DNA from: Roseomonas aerilata DSM 19363
Lineage (GTDB): Bacteria > Pseudomonadota > Alphaproteobacteria > Acetobacterales > Acetobacteraceae
NCBI RefSeq assembly: GCF_000711725.1
Contig: NZ_JONP01000007.1
Coordinates: 62,001 to 126,000 of the forward strand
Length of the DNA stretch: 64,000 bases
Direction: 5' to 3'
The notes beneath the pieces were generated by a model. It saw only the letters and a program-made list of their open reading frames with translations. It was not told where the DNA came from and did no database searches. Below are positions 36,067-46,027 of the stretch, in pieces; position 1 is the stretch's first letter; the number at the start of each line of letters is the position of its first letter. The position numbers and the translations under genes were made by a program.

Positions 36067-37302
36067 ATGTCCGTGAAAGACGTGAAGAAGGTCGTCCTCG
36101 CCTACTCCGGCGGCCTCGACACCTCCGTCATCCTCAAGTGGCTGCAAACCACCTACGGCGCCGAGGTCGTCACCTTCACCGCCGACCTCGGCCAGGGCGA
36201 GGAACTCGGCCCCGCCCGCGAGAAAGCCCGCCTCCTCGGCATCAAGGAGGAGAACATCCACATGGAAGACCTGCGGGAGGAATTCACCCGCGACTTCGTC
36301 TTCCCCATGTTCCGCATGAACGCCCAGTACGAGGGCTGCTATCTCCTCGGCACCTCCATCGCCCGCCCCCTCATCAGCAAGCGCCAGATCGAGATCGCCG
36401 AGAAAGTCGGCGCCGACGCCGTCAGCCACGGCGCGACAGGCAAGGGCAACGACCAGGTCCGCTTCGAGATCGCCTACTACGCCCTCAAGCCCGACGTGAA
36501 GGTCATCGCCCCCTGGCGCGAGTGGGACCTCACCTCCCGCACCCGCCTCCTCGAATTCGCCGAGGCCCACCAGATCCCCATCGCCAAGGACAAGCGCGGT
36601 GAAGCCCCCTTCAGCGTCGACGCCAACCTCCTCCACAGCAGCAGCGAGGGCAAAATCCTCGAGGAGCCCTGGGACGAGCCCCCCGAGCTCGTCTGGCAGC
36701 GCACCACCAGCCCCATGGACGCCCCCGACCGCGTCACCGAGATCACCATCGAGTTCGAGCGCGGCGACGCGGTGGCCATCAACAACGAGCGCCTCTCCCC
36801 CGCCACCCTCCTCACGAGGCTCAACGCCCTCGGCAAGGAGAACGGCATCGGCCGCCTCGACCTCGTGGAGAACCGCTTCGTCGGCATGAAGTCCCGCGGC
36901 GCCTACGAAACCCCGGGCGGCACCATCCTCCACACCGCCCACCGCGCCATCGAGAGCATCACGCTGGACCGCGAGGCCGCCCACCTCAAGGACAGCCTCA
37001 TGCCCCGCTACGCGGAGCTCATCTACAACGGCTTCTGGTTCTCCCCGGAGCGCCGCATGCTCCAGGCCATGGCCGACGCCTCCCAGGCATCCGTCACCGG
37101 CGAGGTCCGCCTCAAGCTCTACAAGGGCAACGCCATCGTCACCGGCCGCCGCAGCCCCAACAGCCTCTACAGCATGAAGCACGTCACCTTCGAGGACGAC
37201 CAGGGCGCCTACGACCAGTTCGACGCGCAAGGCTTCATCAAGCTCAACGCCCTGCGCCTCCGCCTCGGCGCCATGGCCGGCCGGCGTGGCGGCGCCCTCT
37301 AG
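36067..37302 (+). CDS. argG: Argininosuccinate synthase
   Basis: ArgG joins citrulline and aspartate with ATP in arginine synthesis. The 411-residue protein begins [17 protein letters not shown] (PP-loop) and contains the family blocks [34 protein letters not shown] and [15 protein letters not shown]. Length is usual. The ATG at 36067 has GGAAGG upstream; the longer frame into the gap (35846-36066) is not protein-like, and that gap shows nothing else. Confidence 0.97.
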   Translation: MSVKDVKKVVLAYSGGLDTSVILKWLQTTYGAEVVTFTADLGQGEELGPAREKARLLGIKEENIHMEDLREEFTRDFVFPMFRMNAQYEGCYLLGTSIARPLISKRQIEIAEKVGADAVSHGATGKGNDQVRFEIAYYALKPDVKVIAPWREWDLTSRTRLLEFAEAHQIPIAKDKRGEAPFSVDANLLHSSSEGKILEEPWDEPPELVWQRTTSPMDAPDRVTEITIEFERGDAVAINNERLSPATLLTRLNALGKENGIGRLDLVENRFVGMKSRGAYETPGGTILHTAHRAIESITLDREAAHLKDSLMPRYAELIYNGFWFSPERRMLQAMADASQASVTGEVRLKLYKGNAIVTGRRSPNSLYSMKHVTFEDDQGAYDQFDAQGFIKLNALRLRLGAMAGRRGGAL

Positions 37303-37342
37303 CGCCGCCTCCCACCGCGCGCGGGGAGAAGCCCCCGCGCGC

Positions 37343-38794
37343 TCACCCTCCGCCCAAACGCACGCAAGCCCTCGGCCGCCCCGGCAACCAGCAGGGCCAG
37401 CCCAGCCCCACCCGCGGCACCAGTGCCACCGTTCCCTCCGCCAACCCTTCCACCGGTGGCACAAAATCTCGCCGCAGCGCCAGCACCCGCACCCCTTGCG
37501 GCACCGGCCAAAGCCGCATGTCCAGCACGTTGCGAAGCTCCCCCGCCGCGTCCCGGTGCACGACGCTCATGTCGAAGTAGCTCTCGGCCATCCCCGGCAC
37601 CGGCCCCGCCACCTGCAGCCCCCGCCAGGTCGCCTCCCCCCGCGCCTGCGCCGGCATGATCCGCACCGAGAGCACCAGCAGGATCGCCACCGAGGCCACC
37701 GCCGGCAGCACCCGCCCGCCCCGCCACCGCACCACCTGCACCAGCCCCACCCAGGCCAGCAGCGCGAAGCCCGGCATCATCCACTTGAAGTAGTGGACAT
37801 TCAGATAGCGCCAGAGCCCCGTCGGCAGCAGGTCCACATAGGCCGTGTAGAAGGCGAGATGCGCGAGCATCGCCGCGGCGAGCACCGCCAGCACCGCGCC
37901 CCGCGTCACCGCGAAGGGCAGCAGGACGAGCGCCAGCCCGATCCAGGGATGCCGCGCCATCAGCCCCTGCCCATCCCCCCACCAGGGCTGTGGCGCGACC
38001 AGCAGCGCGAAGGCCTTCCACCCGAAGGCGTGGAAGGACAGCCCCACCTTCCCCGACCACTCCATGTAGGGGGAGGGCCCTGCCCCGTGGATGAGGAGGT
38101 GCAGCACGAGCCCCGCCGCCGCCACGGTCAGGCCCCCCGCCGCCACCCCGGCCACCGTCCGCCACGGCAGCGCCCGCCGCAACCAGGCCTCATGCAGCGC
38201 CACGCCGGCGAGGATGATCAGCGCGGGCAGCATGTCGCTCGGTCGGAACAGCCCGACGAGGGCCGCCACGGCGCCCATGGCCAGCGGCATCCGGCGCCCC
38301 GCCATGTGCCCCGCCGCCAGCAGCAACAGCACCCAGAGCGCCGCGCTGGCGGGGGAGGTGTTCCAGGGCACGGTCCAGCAGCGGAGCAGCAGGCTGTCCG
38401 CCGCCGCGCTGCCGAGGAAGAGCGCCGCCGCCGTCCAGGCGCCCACCCCGACGCGCCCCGCGAAGCCGAGGAAGGCAAGGCCTGTCAGCAGCAGGGCCGC
38501 GAGGTTCACGGGGAAGAAGGGATGGTCGGGCAGCAGCCGCGCGAAGGGCGCGCCGAGCAGGGCGTAGCCCATCGGATACCAGTGCCGCGCGGAGGAGAGA
38601 TCGCCCTCCGCGAAGCCCCTGGCGGAGGCGAGGTAGTGCTCCTGGTCCCACCAGCCCCACCAGCCCTCCGGCGTTTCGTTGCCGGGCATGGCCGGGTCGT
38701 TCAGATAGGCAGGCACGTACAGCAGCGTCAGCAGTATGAGCAGGACCGCCGCCGGCGCGCGCCGGTCGCGGAGAAGGGCAGGGGGTCGAAGCAT
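37343..38794 (-). CDS. Multi-pass membrane protein of unknown function
   Basis: The 483-residue protein has ten or more hydrophobic helices and a C-terminal soluble part. WWDQEHYLASARGF after the first helix resembles the Asp/Glu site in the first loop of GT-C glycosyltransferases, so a polyprenyl-sugar-dependent transferase is possible. No firm family was recognised. The chosen start (ATG at 38794) overlaps by two bases the start of the divergent gene in a CATG; an ATG at 38827 is the alternative. The plus-strand G/C balance changes within this gene. Confidence 0.6.
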   Translation of the reverse strand: MLRPPALLRDRRAPAAVLLILLTLLYVPAYLNDPAMPGNETPEGWWGWWDQEHYLASARGFAEGDLSSARHWYPMGYALLGAPFARLLPDHPFFPVNLAALLLTGLAFLGFAGRVGVGAWTAAALFLGSAAADSLLLRCWTVPWNTSPASAALWVLLLLAAGHMAGRRMPLAMGAVAALVGLFRPSDMLPALIILAGVALHEAWLRRALPWRTVAGVAAGGLTVAAAGLVLHLLIHGAGPSPYMEWSGKVGLSFHAFGWKAFALLVAPQPWWGDGQGLMARHPWIGLALVLLPFAVTRGAVLAVLAAAMLAHLAFYTAYVDLLPTGLWRYLNVHYFKWMMPGFALLAWVGLVQVVRWRGGRVLPAVASVAILLVLSVRIMPAQARGEATWRGLQVAGPVPGMAESYFDMSVVHRDAAGELRNVLDMRLWPVPQGVRVLALRRDFVPPVEGLAEGTVALVPRVGLGWPCWLPGRPRACVRLGGG

Positions 38795-39455
38795 GAGCGA
38801 TGGTTGCCACAGGAGCCCCGCGGCCACAGCCCCCGCCCTCTACATTCCCCCCGCCTTCCGGGAGGAGGACCCGGCGGTGTTGCGCGGCCTGATCGCGGCC
38901 TCCCGCCTCGCGATCCTGACGAGCAACGGGCCAGAGGGCGTGCCGCTGGTGACGCCGCTGCCGCTGGTGCTCGACGGCGACCACCTCCTCGGGCACCTGG
39001 CGCGGGCCAACCCGCACTGGCAGGCGCTGGCCGCCGCGCCGCGGGCGCTCGCGGTCTTCATGGGGGCCGAAGCCTATGTCTCGCCGGGCTTCTACCCCTC
39101 GAAGGCGGAGCACGGGCGGGTGGTGCCGACCTGGAACTACGAGGCGGTGACGGTGGAGGGCGCGGTCGAGGTCTTCGAGGATCCGGCCCGGCTGCTCGAC
39201 GCCGTCTCCCGCCTGACCGGGCGGCACGAGGAGGGGCGGGCGGAGCCCTGGGCGGTGACCGACGCGCCGGCCGCCTTCACCGCGGCGCAGCTGAAGGGGA
39301 TCGTCGGCATCCGCCTCCTGATCGAGCGGGTGCTGGGCAAGCGCAAGCTCTCGCAGAACCGCTCGGCGCCGGACCGGGAAGGCGTGCGCGAGGGCCTGGC
39401 CGCGAGCGCCGACCCGCGCGACCGGGCCGCGGCAGAGGCGATGGACCGCGGCTGA
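38793..39455 (+). CDS. PaiB-type FMN-binding protein
   Basis: The 220-residue protein has the family start ALYIPPAFREEDPAVLRGLI (after an N-terminal extension of about 15 residues), ILTSNGPEGVPLVTPLPLVL, YVSPGFYPSKAEHGRVVPTWNYEAVTVEG (FMN site) and LKGIVGIRLLIERVLGKRKLSQNR. PaiB relatives are FMN-binding split-barrel proteins first described as regulators of protease and sporulation genes; the molecular role is unclear. The start has a GGGGG tract upstream. It is divergent from the membrane protein with no room for separate promoters. Confidence 0.88.
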   Translation: MSDGCHRSPAATAPALYIPPAFREEDPAVLRGLIAASRLAILTSNGPEGVPLVTPLPLVLDGDHLLGHLARANPHWQALAAAPRALAVFMGAEAYVSPGFYPSKAEHGRVVPTWNYEAVTVEGAVEVFEDPARLLDAVSRLTGRHEEGRAEPWAVTDAPAAFTAAQLKGIVGIRLLIERVLGKRKLSQNRSAPDREGVREGLAASADPRDRAAAEAMDRG

Positions 39456-39585
39456 CGGAGCCGGGCTGCGCGGCGGGCACGCCGCAGGGCTTGGCGGGTT
39501 CGCCGCGGGGCATGGGCGCCATGCGGCCCCCCTCCTGTCGCGTCGGCCTCCCGGCAGGTAAGGGTAGCCGGACAGGAGGGCCCCC

Positions 39586-40293
39586 ATGATCCAGCGACCG
39601 AACCGTGCGGGGCTGATCGCGGCGCTCGACACCGACAGCGCCGAGCGGGCCGAGGAACTGGCGGCGGCGCTCGCGCCGCATGTCGGCCTGCTGAAGCTCG
39701 GCCTCGAGTTCTTCGTGGCCCAGGGGTCGGCGGCGGTGGCGCGGGTGACGCGGCACCGGCCGGTGTTCCTCGACCTCAAGTTCCACGACATCCCGAACAC
39801 GGTGGCCGGCGCGGTGCGCTCGGCCTGCGCGCTGGGGCCGGCCATGCTGACGATCCATGCGGGCGGCGGGCCGGCGATGGTGGCGGCGGCGCGGGAGGCG
39901 GCGGAGGGATTCGGCGCGGCGCGTCCGGCGATCCTGGCAGTGACGGTGCTGACGAGCATGGACGCGGCGGCGCTGGCGGCCACGGGGGTTTCGGGCGGCC
40001 CCTCGCAGCAGGTGCTGCGGTTGGCGCGGATGGCAATGGAGAACGGGGCGGACGGGCTCGTCTGTTCCCCGCGCGAGGTCTCGCTGATCCGCGACGCACA
40101 CGGATCCGGGCCGCTGCTGGTGGTGCCAGGCATCCGACCCGCGGGCAGTGCGGCCGGGGACCAGTCGCGCATCGCGACGCCCGGGGACGCGGTGGCGGCC
40201 GGGGCGGACTGGCTGGTGGTCGGGCGGCCAATCACCGGGGCGGCGGAACCGGCGGCAGCGGCGGCGGCCATTGCCGCCATGGTCGTGGGCTGA
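39586..40293 (+). CDS. pyrF: Orotidine 5'-phosphate decarboxylase
   Basis: PyrF decarboxylates OMP to UMP in pyrimidine synthesis. The 235-residue protein shows [23 protein letters not shown], the catalytic [14 protein letters not shown] (Asp-x-Lys...Asp) and VVPGIRP. It is the first gene of a unit with trpF. Its position next to the trp genes is common in alphaproteobacteria. Confidence 0.96.
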   Translation: MIQRPNRAGLIAALDTDSAERAEELAAALAPHVGLLKLGLEFFVAQGSAAVARVTRHRPVFLDLKFHDIPNTVAGAVRSACALGPAMLTIHAGGGPAMVAAAREAAEGFGAARPAILAVTVLTSMDAAALAATGVSGGPSQQVLRLARMAMENGADGLVCSPREVSLIRDAHGSGPLLVVPGIRPAGSAAGDQSRIATPGDAVAAGADWLVVGRPITGAAEPAAAAAAIAAMVVG

Positions 40294-40303
40294 GGACGCG
40301 GCG

Positions 40304-41008
40304 GTGGTGGCGGTGAAGATCTGCGGCCTTTCCGACCGCGCCGGGCTGGACGCGGCGGTGGCGGGCGGGGCCGAGATGATCGGTCTGGTCTTCTTCCCGG
40401 CCTCGCCGCGCGCGGTGACGGGGGCCCGGGCGGCGGCGCTGCTGGCCCATGCGCCGGGAGAGGGCTGGCCGCTGCGCGTGGGGCTTTTCGTCGATGCCTC
40501 GGACGAGGAGATCGCCGCGGTGCTCGATGCCGCACCGCTCGACCTGCTGCAGCTGCACGGGGAGGAGGGGCCGGCGCGTTGCGCTTCGCTGCGCGCGCGC
40601 TTCGGCCTGCCGGTGATGAAGGCGCTGGGGATCGCGACCGCCGCGGATCTTGCGTTGCTGGACGAGTACGCGCCCGTGGTGGACCGCTTCCTGCTGGACG
40701 CGAAGCCGGCGCCGGGGGCGGCGCTGCCGGGCGGGAACGCGGCCGCCTTCGACTGGTCGCTGCTGGCGGGGCGCGCGGTGCCGCGGCCCTGGCTGCTGGC
40801 GGGGGGGCTGACGCCGGAGAACGTGGCGGAGGCGGTGCGGGCGACCGGCGCGCCGGGGGTGGATGTTTCCTCGGGCGTGGAGGCTTCCCGCGGGGTGAAG
40901 GACCCGGCGCGCATCGCGGAATTCATCCGGGCGGCGCGCGGAGCGGCGGGCACCGCCGCGCCGGCCGTGGCCGCCGGGCACGCCAGAGCCGCCGGGCGCG
41001 GCGGGTGA
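40304..41008 (+). CDS. trpF: Phosphoribosylanthranilate isomerase
   Basis: TrpF isomerises phosphoribosylanthranilate in tryptophan synthesis. The protein has about 234 residues, starting VVAVKICGLS (general base Cys in KICGL), then GLVFFPASPRAV, LLQLHGEE, FLLDAKP and WLLAGGLTPENV, with GVDVSSGVE. The GTG at 40304 has GAGGA eight bases upstream, ten bases after pyrF. The C-terminus has an Ala/Gly-rich tail of about 30 residues not usual for TrpF. Confidence 0.94.
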   Translation: MVAVKICGLSDRAGLDAAVAGGAEMIGLVFFPASPRAVTGARAAALLAHAPGEGWPLRVGLFVDASDEEIAAVLDAAPLDLLQLHGEEGPARCASLRARFGLPVMKALGIATAADLALLDEYAPVVDRFLLDAKPAPGAALPGGNAAAFDWSLLAGRAVPRPWLLAGGLTPENVAEAVRATGAPGVDVSSGVEASRGVKDPARIAEFIRAARGAAGTAAPAVAAGHARAAGRGG

Positions 41009-41916
41009 GGCCCGCGCATGTCCTGCTAGCCCTGCTGACGACGGCGCTCTGGGGCTTCAACTTCGTGGTGATCGAGCTGGGGCTGCGGGCCGGGTTGCCG
41101 CCGCTGCTGATGGCGGCCCTGCGCTTCGTGGTGGCCGCGGTGCCGGTGCTGTGGCTGCCGCGGCCGCGCATCCCCGCGGGGCGGCTGGTGGCGATCGGCG
41201 TGTTCCTCTTCCTCGGGCAGTTCGCGCTGCTGTTCACGGGGATGGCGGCGGGGATGCCGCCGGGACTGGCCTCGGTCACGCAGCAGTCGCAGGCTTTCCT
41301 GACCGCGCTGATCGCGGCGGCGGTCCTGCGGGAGAGGCCCACGGCGCGGGCGGTGGCGGGCATGGCGGTGGCCTTCTCCGGCCTCGCGCTGATCGGCAGC
41401 ACGGCGGGGGCGGGGGGAATGACGGGGCTGGGCCTCGCGCTCTGCCTCGCGGGGGCGGCGAGCTGGGCGGGCGGGAACGTGCTGCTGCGCGGTGCCGGTT
41501 CCTCCCCCGGCGGGCCCGTCGCGCTGATGGCCTGGCTGGGGCTGGTGCCGATCCTGCCGCTGCTGGCGCTCTCGCTCGCGGTGGAGGGGGCGGGGACGGT
41601 CGGGCACGCGCTGGCCCACCTCAACCTCATGGGCGTGGCCGCGGTGCTGTACCTCGCGGTACCGGCGACGCTGGTGGGTTACGGGATCTGGGGCTTCCTC
41701 ATGGCGCGCTATCCCGCCACGACGGTCGCGCCCTTCGCGCTGCTGGTGCCGATCACGGGCGCCGCCTCCTCGGCGCTGGTGACGGGGGAGAGCTTCGGGG
41801 CGGTGCGGCTGGCGGGGATGGCGCTGGTGATCGCGGGGCTGGCGGTGGGGGCGCTGCGATGGCCTTTGGGTGCCGCCGGGTGGCGCGGACGTGACCGAGC
41901 CCCCACCTCGCGCTAA
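41005..41916 (+). CDS. EamA (DMT) family transporter
   Basis: This 303-residue membrane protein has ten predicted helices in two EamA repeats, beginning [23 protein letters not shown]. RhtA/YdcZ-type relatives export amino acids or metabolites; the substrate is not known. The GTG start overlaps the trpF stop (GTGA). It is inserted between trpF and trpB, an uncommon place, so export of an aromatic metabolite is conceivable but unproven. Confidence 0.87.
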   Translation: MRPAHVLLALLTTALWGFNFVVIELGLRAGLPPLLMAALRFVVAAVPVLWLPRPRIPAGRLVAIGVFLFLGQFALLFTGMAAGMPPGLASVTQQSQAFLTALIAAAVLRERPTARAVAGMAVAFSGLALIGSTAGAGGMTGLGLALCLAGAASWAGGNVLLRGAGSSPGGPVALMAWLGLVPILPLLALSLAVEGAGTVGHALAHLNLMGVAAVLYLAVPATLVGYGIWGFLMARYPATTVAPFALLVPITGAASSALVTGESFGAVRLAGMALVIAGLAVGALRWPLGAAGWRGRDRAPTSR

Positions 41917-41966
41917 GAGCCCCTGCCCCCTTCTCCGGGCCAACCCGTACCGGGAAAGAACCCGCC

Positions 41967-43196
41967 GTGAACAAGCCGCTTCCGACGCCGCTTCCCAACT
42001 CCCTCCGCCAGGGGCCCGATGTCCGCGGCCGCTTCGGCGATTTCGGCGGCCGCTTCGTGGCCGAGACGCTGATGCCCAACATCGTGGAGGTGCAGGAGGC
42101 CTATGACGCCGCCCGCAAGGACCCCGAGTTCGACAAGGAATGGCGGCGGCTGCTGAAGGACTATGTGGGCCGGCCCTCGCCGCTCTGGTTCGCGGAGCGG
42201 CTGACGAACCACCTCGGCGGCGCGAAGGTCTACCTCAAGCGCGAGGAGCTGAACCACACCGGCGCGCACAAGATCAACGCGGTGCTCGCGCAGATCATGC
42301 TGGCCAAGCGCATGGGCAAGACGCGCATCATCGCCGAGACGGGGGCGGGGCAGCACGGGGTTGCGACCGCGACCGCCTGCGCGCTGTTCGACCTGCCCTG
42401 CACGGTCTTCATGGGCGCAACCGACGTGGAGCGGCAGAAGCCGAACGTGTTCCGCATGAAGCTGCTCGGCGCCGAGGTGAACGCGGTGACCTCCGGCGCG
42501 GCGACGCTGAAGGACGCGATGAACGAGGCGCTGCGCTACTGGGTCGCGAACGTGCACGACACCTACTACTGCATCGGCACCGTGGCCGGGCCCGCGCCCT
42601 ATCCGCAGATGGTGCGCGACTTCCAGTGCGTGATCGGCGAGGAGACGAAGGAGCAGTGCCTGGCGATCGAGGGCCGGCTGCCGGACGTGGTGGTCTGCGC
42701 TGTCGGCGGCGGGTCCTCGGCGATGGGGATCTTCCATCCCTTCCTCGATGACGCCGAGGTGAAGCTGGTGGGCGTGGAAGCGGCCGGGCACGGCATCGAG
42801 AGCGGGCAGCACGCGGCGGCCATCAATGGCGGACGCCCCGGCGTGCTGCACGGGAACAAGACCTATCTACTGCAGGACCGGCACGGGCAGATCACGGAGG
42901 CGCATTCCATCTCCGCGGGGCTGGATTATCCGGGCATCGGGCCGGAGCATTCCTGGCTGCACGAGATCGGGCGCGTGGAATACACGGCGGCCACCGATGA
43001 CGAGGCGCTCTCGGCCTTCATGCTGTGCTCGAAGCTGGAGGGGATCATCCCCGCGCTGGAGAGCGCGCACGGGCTGGCCGAGGTGATCAAGCGGGCGCCG
43101 GAGATGGGGAAGGACGAGATCATCGTGCTCAACCTTTCCGGGCGCGGGGACAAGGACATCTTCACGGTGGCGCATCACCTGGGAGAGGCGCTGTGA
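41967..43196 (+). CDS. trpB: Tryptophan synthase beta chain
   Basis: TrpB uses pyridoxal phosphate to condense indole with serine. The 409-residue protein has [28 protein letters not shown] with the PLP lysine, [17 protein letters not shown] and NLSGRGDKD at the end. It is coupled to trpA by a GTGA overlap. Confidence 0.98.
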   Translation: MNKPLPTPLPNSLRQGPDVRGRFGDFGGRFVAETLMPNIVEVQEAYDAARKDPEFDKEWRRLLKDYVGRPSPLWFAERLTNHLGGAKVYLKREELNHTGAHKINAVLAQIMLAKRMGKTRIIAETGAGQHGVATATACALFDLPCTVFMGATDVERQKPNVFRMKLLGAEVNAVTSGAATLKDAMNEALRYWVANVHDTYYCIGTVAGPAPYPQMVRDFQCVIGEETKEQCLAIEGRLPDVVVCAVGGGSSAMGIFHPFLDDAEVKLVGVEAAGHGIESGQHAAAINGGRPGVLHGNKTYLLQDRHGQITEAHSISAGLDYPGIGPEHSWLHEIGRVEYTAATDDEALSAFMLCSKLEGIIPALESAHGLAEVIKRAPEMGKDEIIVLNLSGRGDKDIFTVAHHLGEAL

Positions 43197-44065
43197 GCGC
43201 GGCGGCCGCCGAGGCGCAGGCGCAGGCGCCGGCGCGGAGCAGGACGGGGCGGATCGCGGCGCGCTTCGCGACGCTGCGGGCGGAGGGGCGCGGGGCTTTG
43301 ATGCCCTTCCTGGAGGCCTACGACCCCGATCCGGCGACGAGCATGGCGATCCTGCGGGGGATGCCCGGCGCGGGGGCGGACCTGATCGAGATCGGCGTGC
43401 CCTTCACCGATCCGGCGGCTGACGGGCCGACCGTGCAGAAGGCGGGGCAGCGGGCGCTCAAGGCGGGCGGCACGCTGGCGGGCGCGCTGGCGATGGTGCG
43501 CGACTTCCGCCGCGACGACGACGAGACGCCGCTCGTGCTGATGGGCTATCTCAACCCCATCCTCGCCTACGGCGCCGAGCGCTTCTGCTGCGACGCGCGG
43601 GAGAGCGGGGTGGACGGGCTGATCGTGGTGGACATGCCGCCCGAGGAGGCGGAGGAGCTGCGGCCCTACGCGCAGGGCCTCGATATGGTCCGGCTGGTGG
43701 CGCCGACCTCGCTGCAGGGGCGGCTGCCGGTCGTGCTCGATGGCGCGGGGGGGTTCATCTACTACGTGGCGATCACCGGCATCACGGGCACGCGCTCGGC
43801 CGAGGTGCAGGACTTGGAGAAGGCGATCCCGATCGTGCGGGCGGCGACCGACCTGCCGATCGCGATCGGCTTCGGGGTGCGCACCCCGGCCCAGGCGGCT
43901 GATGCGGTGCGGGTGGCGGATGGGGCGGTGGTGGCCTCATCCCTCATCGAGATCCTGGCGGGGACGCTCGACGAGGCGGGGCGCGCGACGTCCGGCACGG
44001 TGCGGGCGGTGCTGGACGGGGTGCGGGCGCTGGCGGAGGGGGTTCGCGGGGCGCGCGAGGGCTGA
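43193..44065 (+). CDS. trpA: Tryptophan synthase alpha chain
   Basis: TrpA splits indole-3-glycerol phosphate and channels indole to TrpB. The protein has about 290 residues with an Ala-rich N-terminal extension. The catalytic sites are [19 protein letters not shown] (Glu and Asp present), then YLNPIL and [24 protein letters not shown]. The usual GDPD block near the start reads AYDPDP. The GTG start overlaps the trpB stop and has GGAGAGG upstream. Confidence 0.96.
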   Translation: MSAAAAEAQAQAPARSRTGRIAARFATLRAEGRGALMPFLEAYDPDPATSMAILRGMPGAGADLIEIGVPFTDPAADGPTVQKAGQRALKAGGTLAGALAMVRDFRRDDDETPLVLMGYLNPILAYGAERFCCDARESGVDGLIVVDMPPEEAEELRPYAQGLDMVRLVAPTSLQGRLPVVLDGAGGFIYYVAITGITGTRSAEVQDLEKAIPIVRAATDLPIAIGFGVRTPAQAADAVRVADGAVVASSLIEILAGTLDEAGRATSGTVRAVLDGVRALAEGVRGAREG

Positions 44066-44269
44066 TTGTGGGCGCCCGGGACCGCGCCTCCGCGGCGCGG
44101 TACGGCCCTTGCTCCTAAACTTGTGGTATGGGCTGGCCGCGGCGGTTGTGCTTTTCTTCGGCATGTTCAGCGTTCGCCCTTCGGGCCAGGGTTGCCAGCA
44201 CGTTCCGATGCCGGAGGGAAGAGGCCGGTGTCGCGCGACGGGCTCCGCCTTCGTCGTCCAGGGGCGGCC

Positions 44270-46027
44270 ATGATCCATTCCCTTCCCCAATCCCCTGAGG
44301 ATGAGGCCGAGGGCTTCCTCGACGCCTGGGGGGGCGAGGTCATCTCGCCCGCCTATCTGCCGGGGGATGCCTCCGGGCCGCCCGTGGCGGTGCGGTTCGC
44401 GCTGCTGCATCCCGCCCATGGCGTCGCGCTGATCGACCTCTCGCCGGAGGACCAGCCGGAGGCGGCGGCGCGCTTCCGGGCGGCCTACCGGGCGCGGGGC
44501 GCGGGGGCGGTGCCGCCCGTGGTGTATCTCTCCCTTTCCGAAGCGGATTGCTGGCGGCTGACCGTGCTGCTCGATGCCGCCTTCTCCGCCGGGCCCAGGC
44601 CAGGCGGGGGCGCGTGGCTGGAGCGGGCGCGCGCCCTGCTGTCGGAGCTGCCGGCCGTGCAGGCGCCCGCCGTTGTGGCGCCCGTTGTGGCACCGGTCAC
44701 GGAGATGCCGGCTGCCGGGATTGCGGTGGCGGAGGAGCCGGTCGGGGGGGCGCCGGTTGGGGAGGCGCCGGTTGAGGAGGCGCTGGTTGAGGAGGCGCCG
44801 GAGAGCGGGCTGGCCGAAGTGCCGGCTCCGGTGGCGGAGAGCCGCCTGGCGGCCGACGAGATGGCCGAGATCAGCCTGACGGAAGCGCTGGCTGCACAGC
44901 CGGCCGAGATCCGGCTGGCGGAGACGCTGGCCGCGCAGCCGGCGGAGATCCGCCTGGCGGAGGTGCCGGTGGCCGAAATGGCCGGGAGCCACCCTCCGGA
45001 GGCGACGGTTGCGGAGGCGGCCGGGGCAAGGCCGGCGGAGATCCGCCTTCACGAAACGGCGGCCGCGGCGGCGACGCCGGGTCCGGCCGAGGAGGCGCGG
45101 CCCGCCGTCGCGGTGTCGCCGGTCGTCTTGGCGGCCGCGGGGTCGCGGCCTGGACTGGCGCGGCGGGCGCTGCCGCTCGCGGTGCTGCTGCTGGCGGGTG
45201 TCGGGGCCGCGGCCTGGACGGGGCATCTTCCGCTGCCGGGCGGATGGGCAACGCCGCGCGCTCCCTCGGCGCCGCCCGTGGCATCGGTTGGCCCGGATGC
45301 CGGGACGGTTGCGCCGGCGCCTGCCGTGCCTCGGGAGGTGGAGGGCCGGACGGTGACGGCGGCCGCGGCACCCGAGCCCGCGCCAGTCGAGGCCCCGGCG
45401 CCCGTGGCGGCCGCCGCGGCCCCGGCTGCCGCGACGGAGGGTGCCGAGGCCTCGCCGGGCGAGGGGGCGGGCGATCCCGTCGCTTCCGGTCAGCCGCCGG
45501 CGGTTCATGCGCCGGCGGTTCATGAGGAGGCGGAAGGGCCGTCACTGGCCTCGGCGCTGCCGGTGCCATCGGCCGGTCCGGCGCCGCCCGCGCCGGCGCC
45601 CGTGCCTGAGGAAACGCCGGTCGCCGGTCCGGTGGCGGGGCTGGCGGAGCCGCCGCTGCCCGGGCCATCGCTGCTCGGGCCGGCGGCGATGCCTTCGGCC
45701 GTTGTGGCGCCGCGCCCGCCGCCCGGGCCGGTGGCGCCGGAGATGCTGGCGGCGCTGGTGCGACGGGGGGATGCGATGATGGCGATCGGGGATGTCTCGG
45801 CGGCGCGGCTGCTCTACGAGCGGGCGGCGGCCGCCGGCAGCGGGGCGGCGGCGACGGCGATGGGCCGCAGCTACGACCCCGAGGAGCTGGCGGCGCTGCA
45901 GGTGCGGGGCCTGCGCGGCGATCCGGCCATGGCGGCGACCTGGTACCGGCGCGGGGTAGCGCTGGGCGATCCGGAGGCGCGGGGGCTGGTGCATCGCCTG
46001 GCCTCGGTCGAGGGGCGCGCGCCTTGA
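44270..46027 (+). CDS. Sel1-repeat-like membrane protein with low-complexity middle
   Basis: The 585-residue protein has an N-terminal domain of about 130 residues (EGFLDAWGGEVISPAYLPG) resembling nuclease-related folds only loosely. It continues with an Ala/Glu/Pro-rich region with internal repeats (AQPAEIRLAE occurs several times), one membrane helix (LPLAVLLLAGVGAAAW, about residue 310), another Pro/Ala-rich stretch and a C-terminal Sel1/TPR-like pair (ARLLYERAAAAGSGAA, AATWYRRGVALGDPEA). It probably scaffolds partners in the envelope; the function is not known. The stop overlaps the next start in a TTGA junction. The gap before it (44066-44269) shows nothing clear. Confidence 0.65.
   Translation: MIHSLPQSPEDEAEGFLDAWGGEVISPAYLPGDASGPPVAVRFALLHPAHGVALIDLSPEDQPEAAARFRAAYRARGAGAVPPVVYLSLSEADCWRLTVLLDAAFSAGPRPGGGAWLERARALLSELPAVQAPAVVAPVVAPVTEMPAAGIAVAEEPVGGAPVGEAPVEEALVEEAPESGLAEVPAPVAESRLAADEMAEISLTEALAAQPAEIRLAETLAAQPAEIRLAEVPVAEMAGSHPPEATVAEAAGARPAEIRLHETAAAAATPGPAEEARPAVAVSPVVLAAAGSRPGLARRALPLAVLLLAGVGAAAWTGHLPLPGGWATPRAPSAPPVASVGPDAGTVAPAPAVPREVEGRTVTAAAAPEPAPVEAPAPVAAAAAPAAATEGAEASPGEGAGDPVASGQPPAVHAPAVHEEAEGPSLASALPVPSAGPAPPAPAPVPEETPVAGPVAGLAEPPLPGPSLLGPAAMPSAVVAPRPPPGPVAPEMLAALVRRGDAMMAIGDVSAARLLYERAAAAGSGAAATAMGRSYDPEELAALQVRGLRGDPAMAATWYRRGVALGDPEARGLVHRLASVEGRAP

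Noticed and set aside
41917-41966. Trp attenuator before trpB
   Set aside because: The gap is only 50 bases, with no leader peptide rich in Trp and no terminator-like hairpin.
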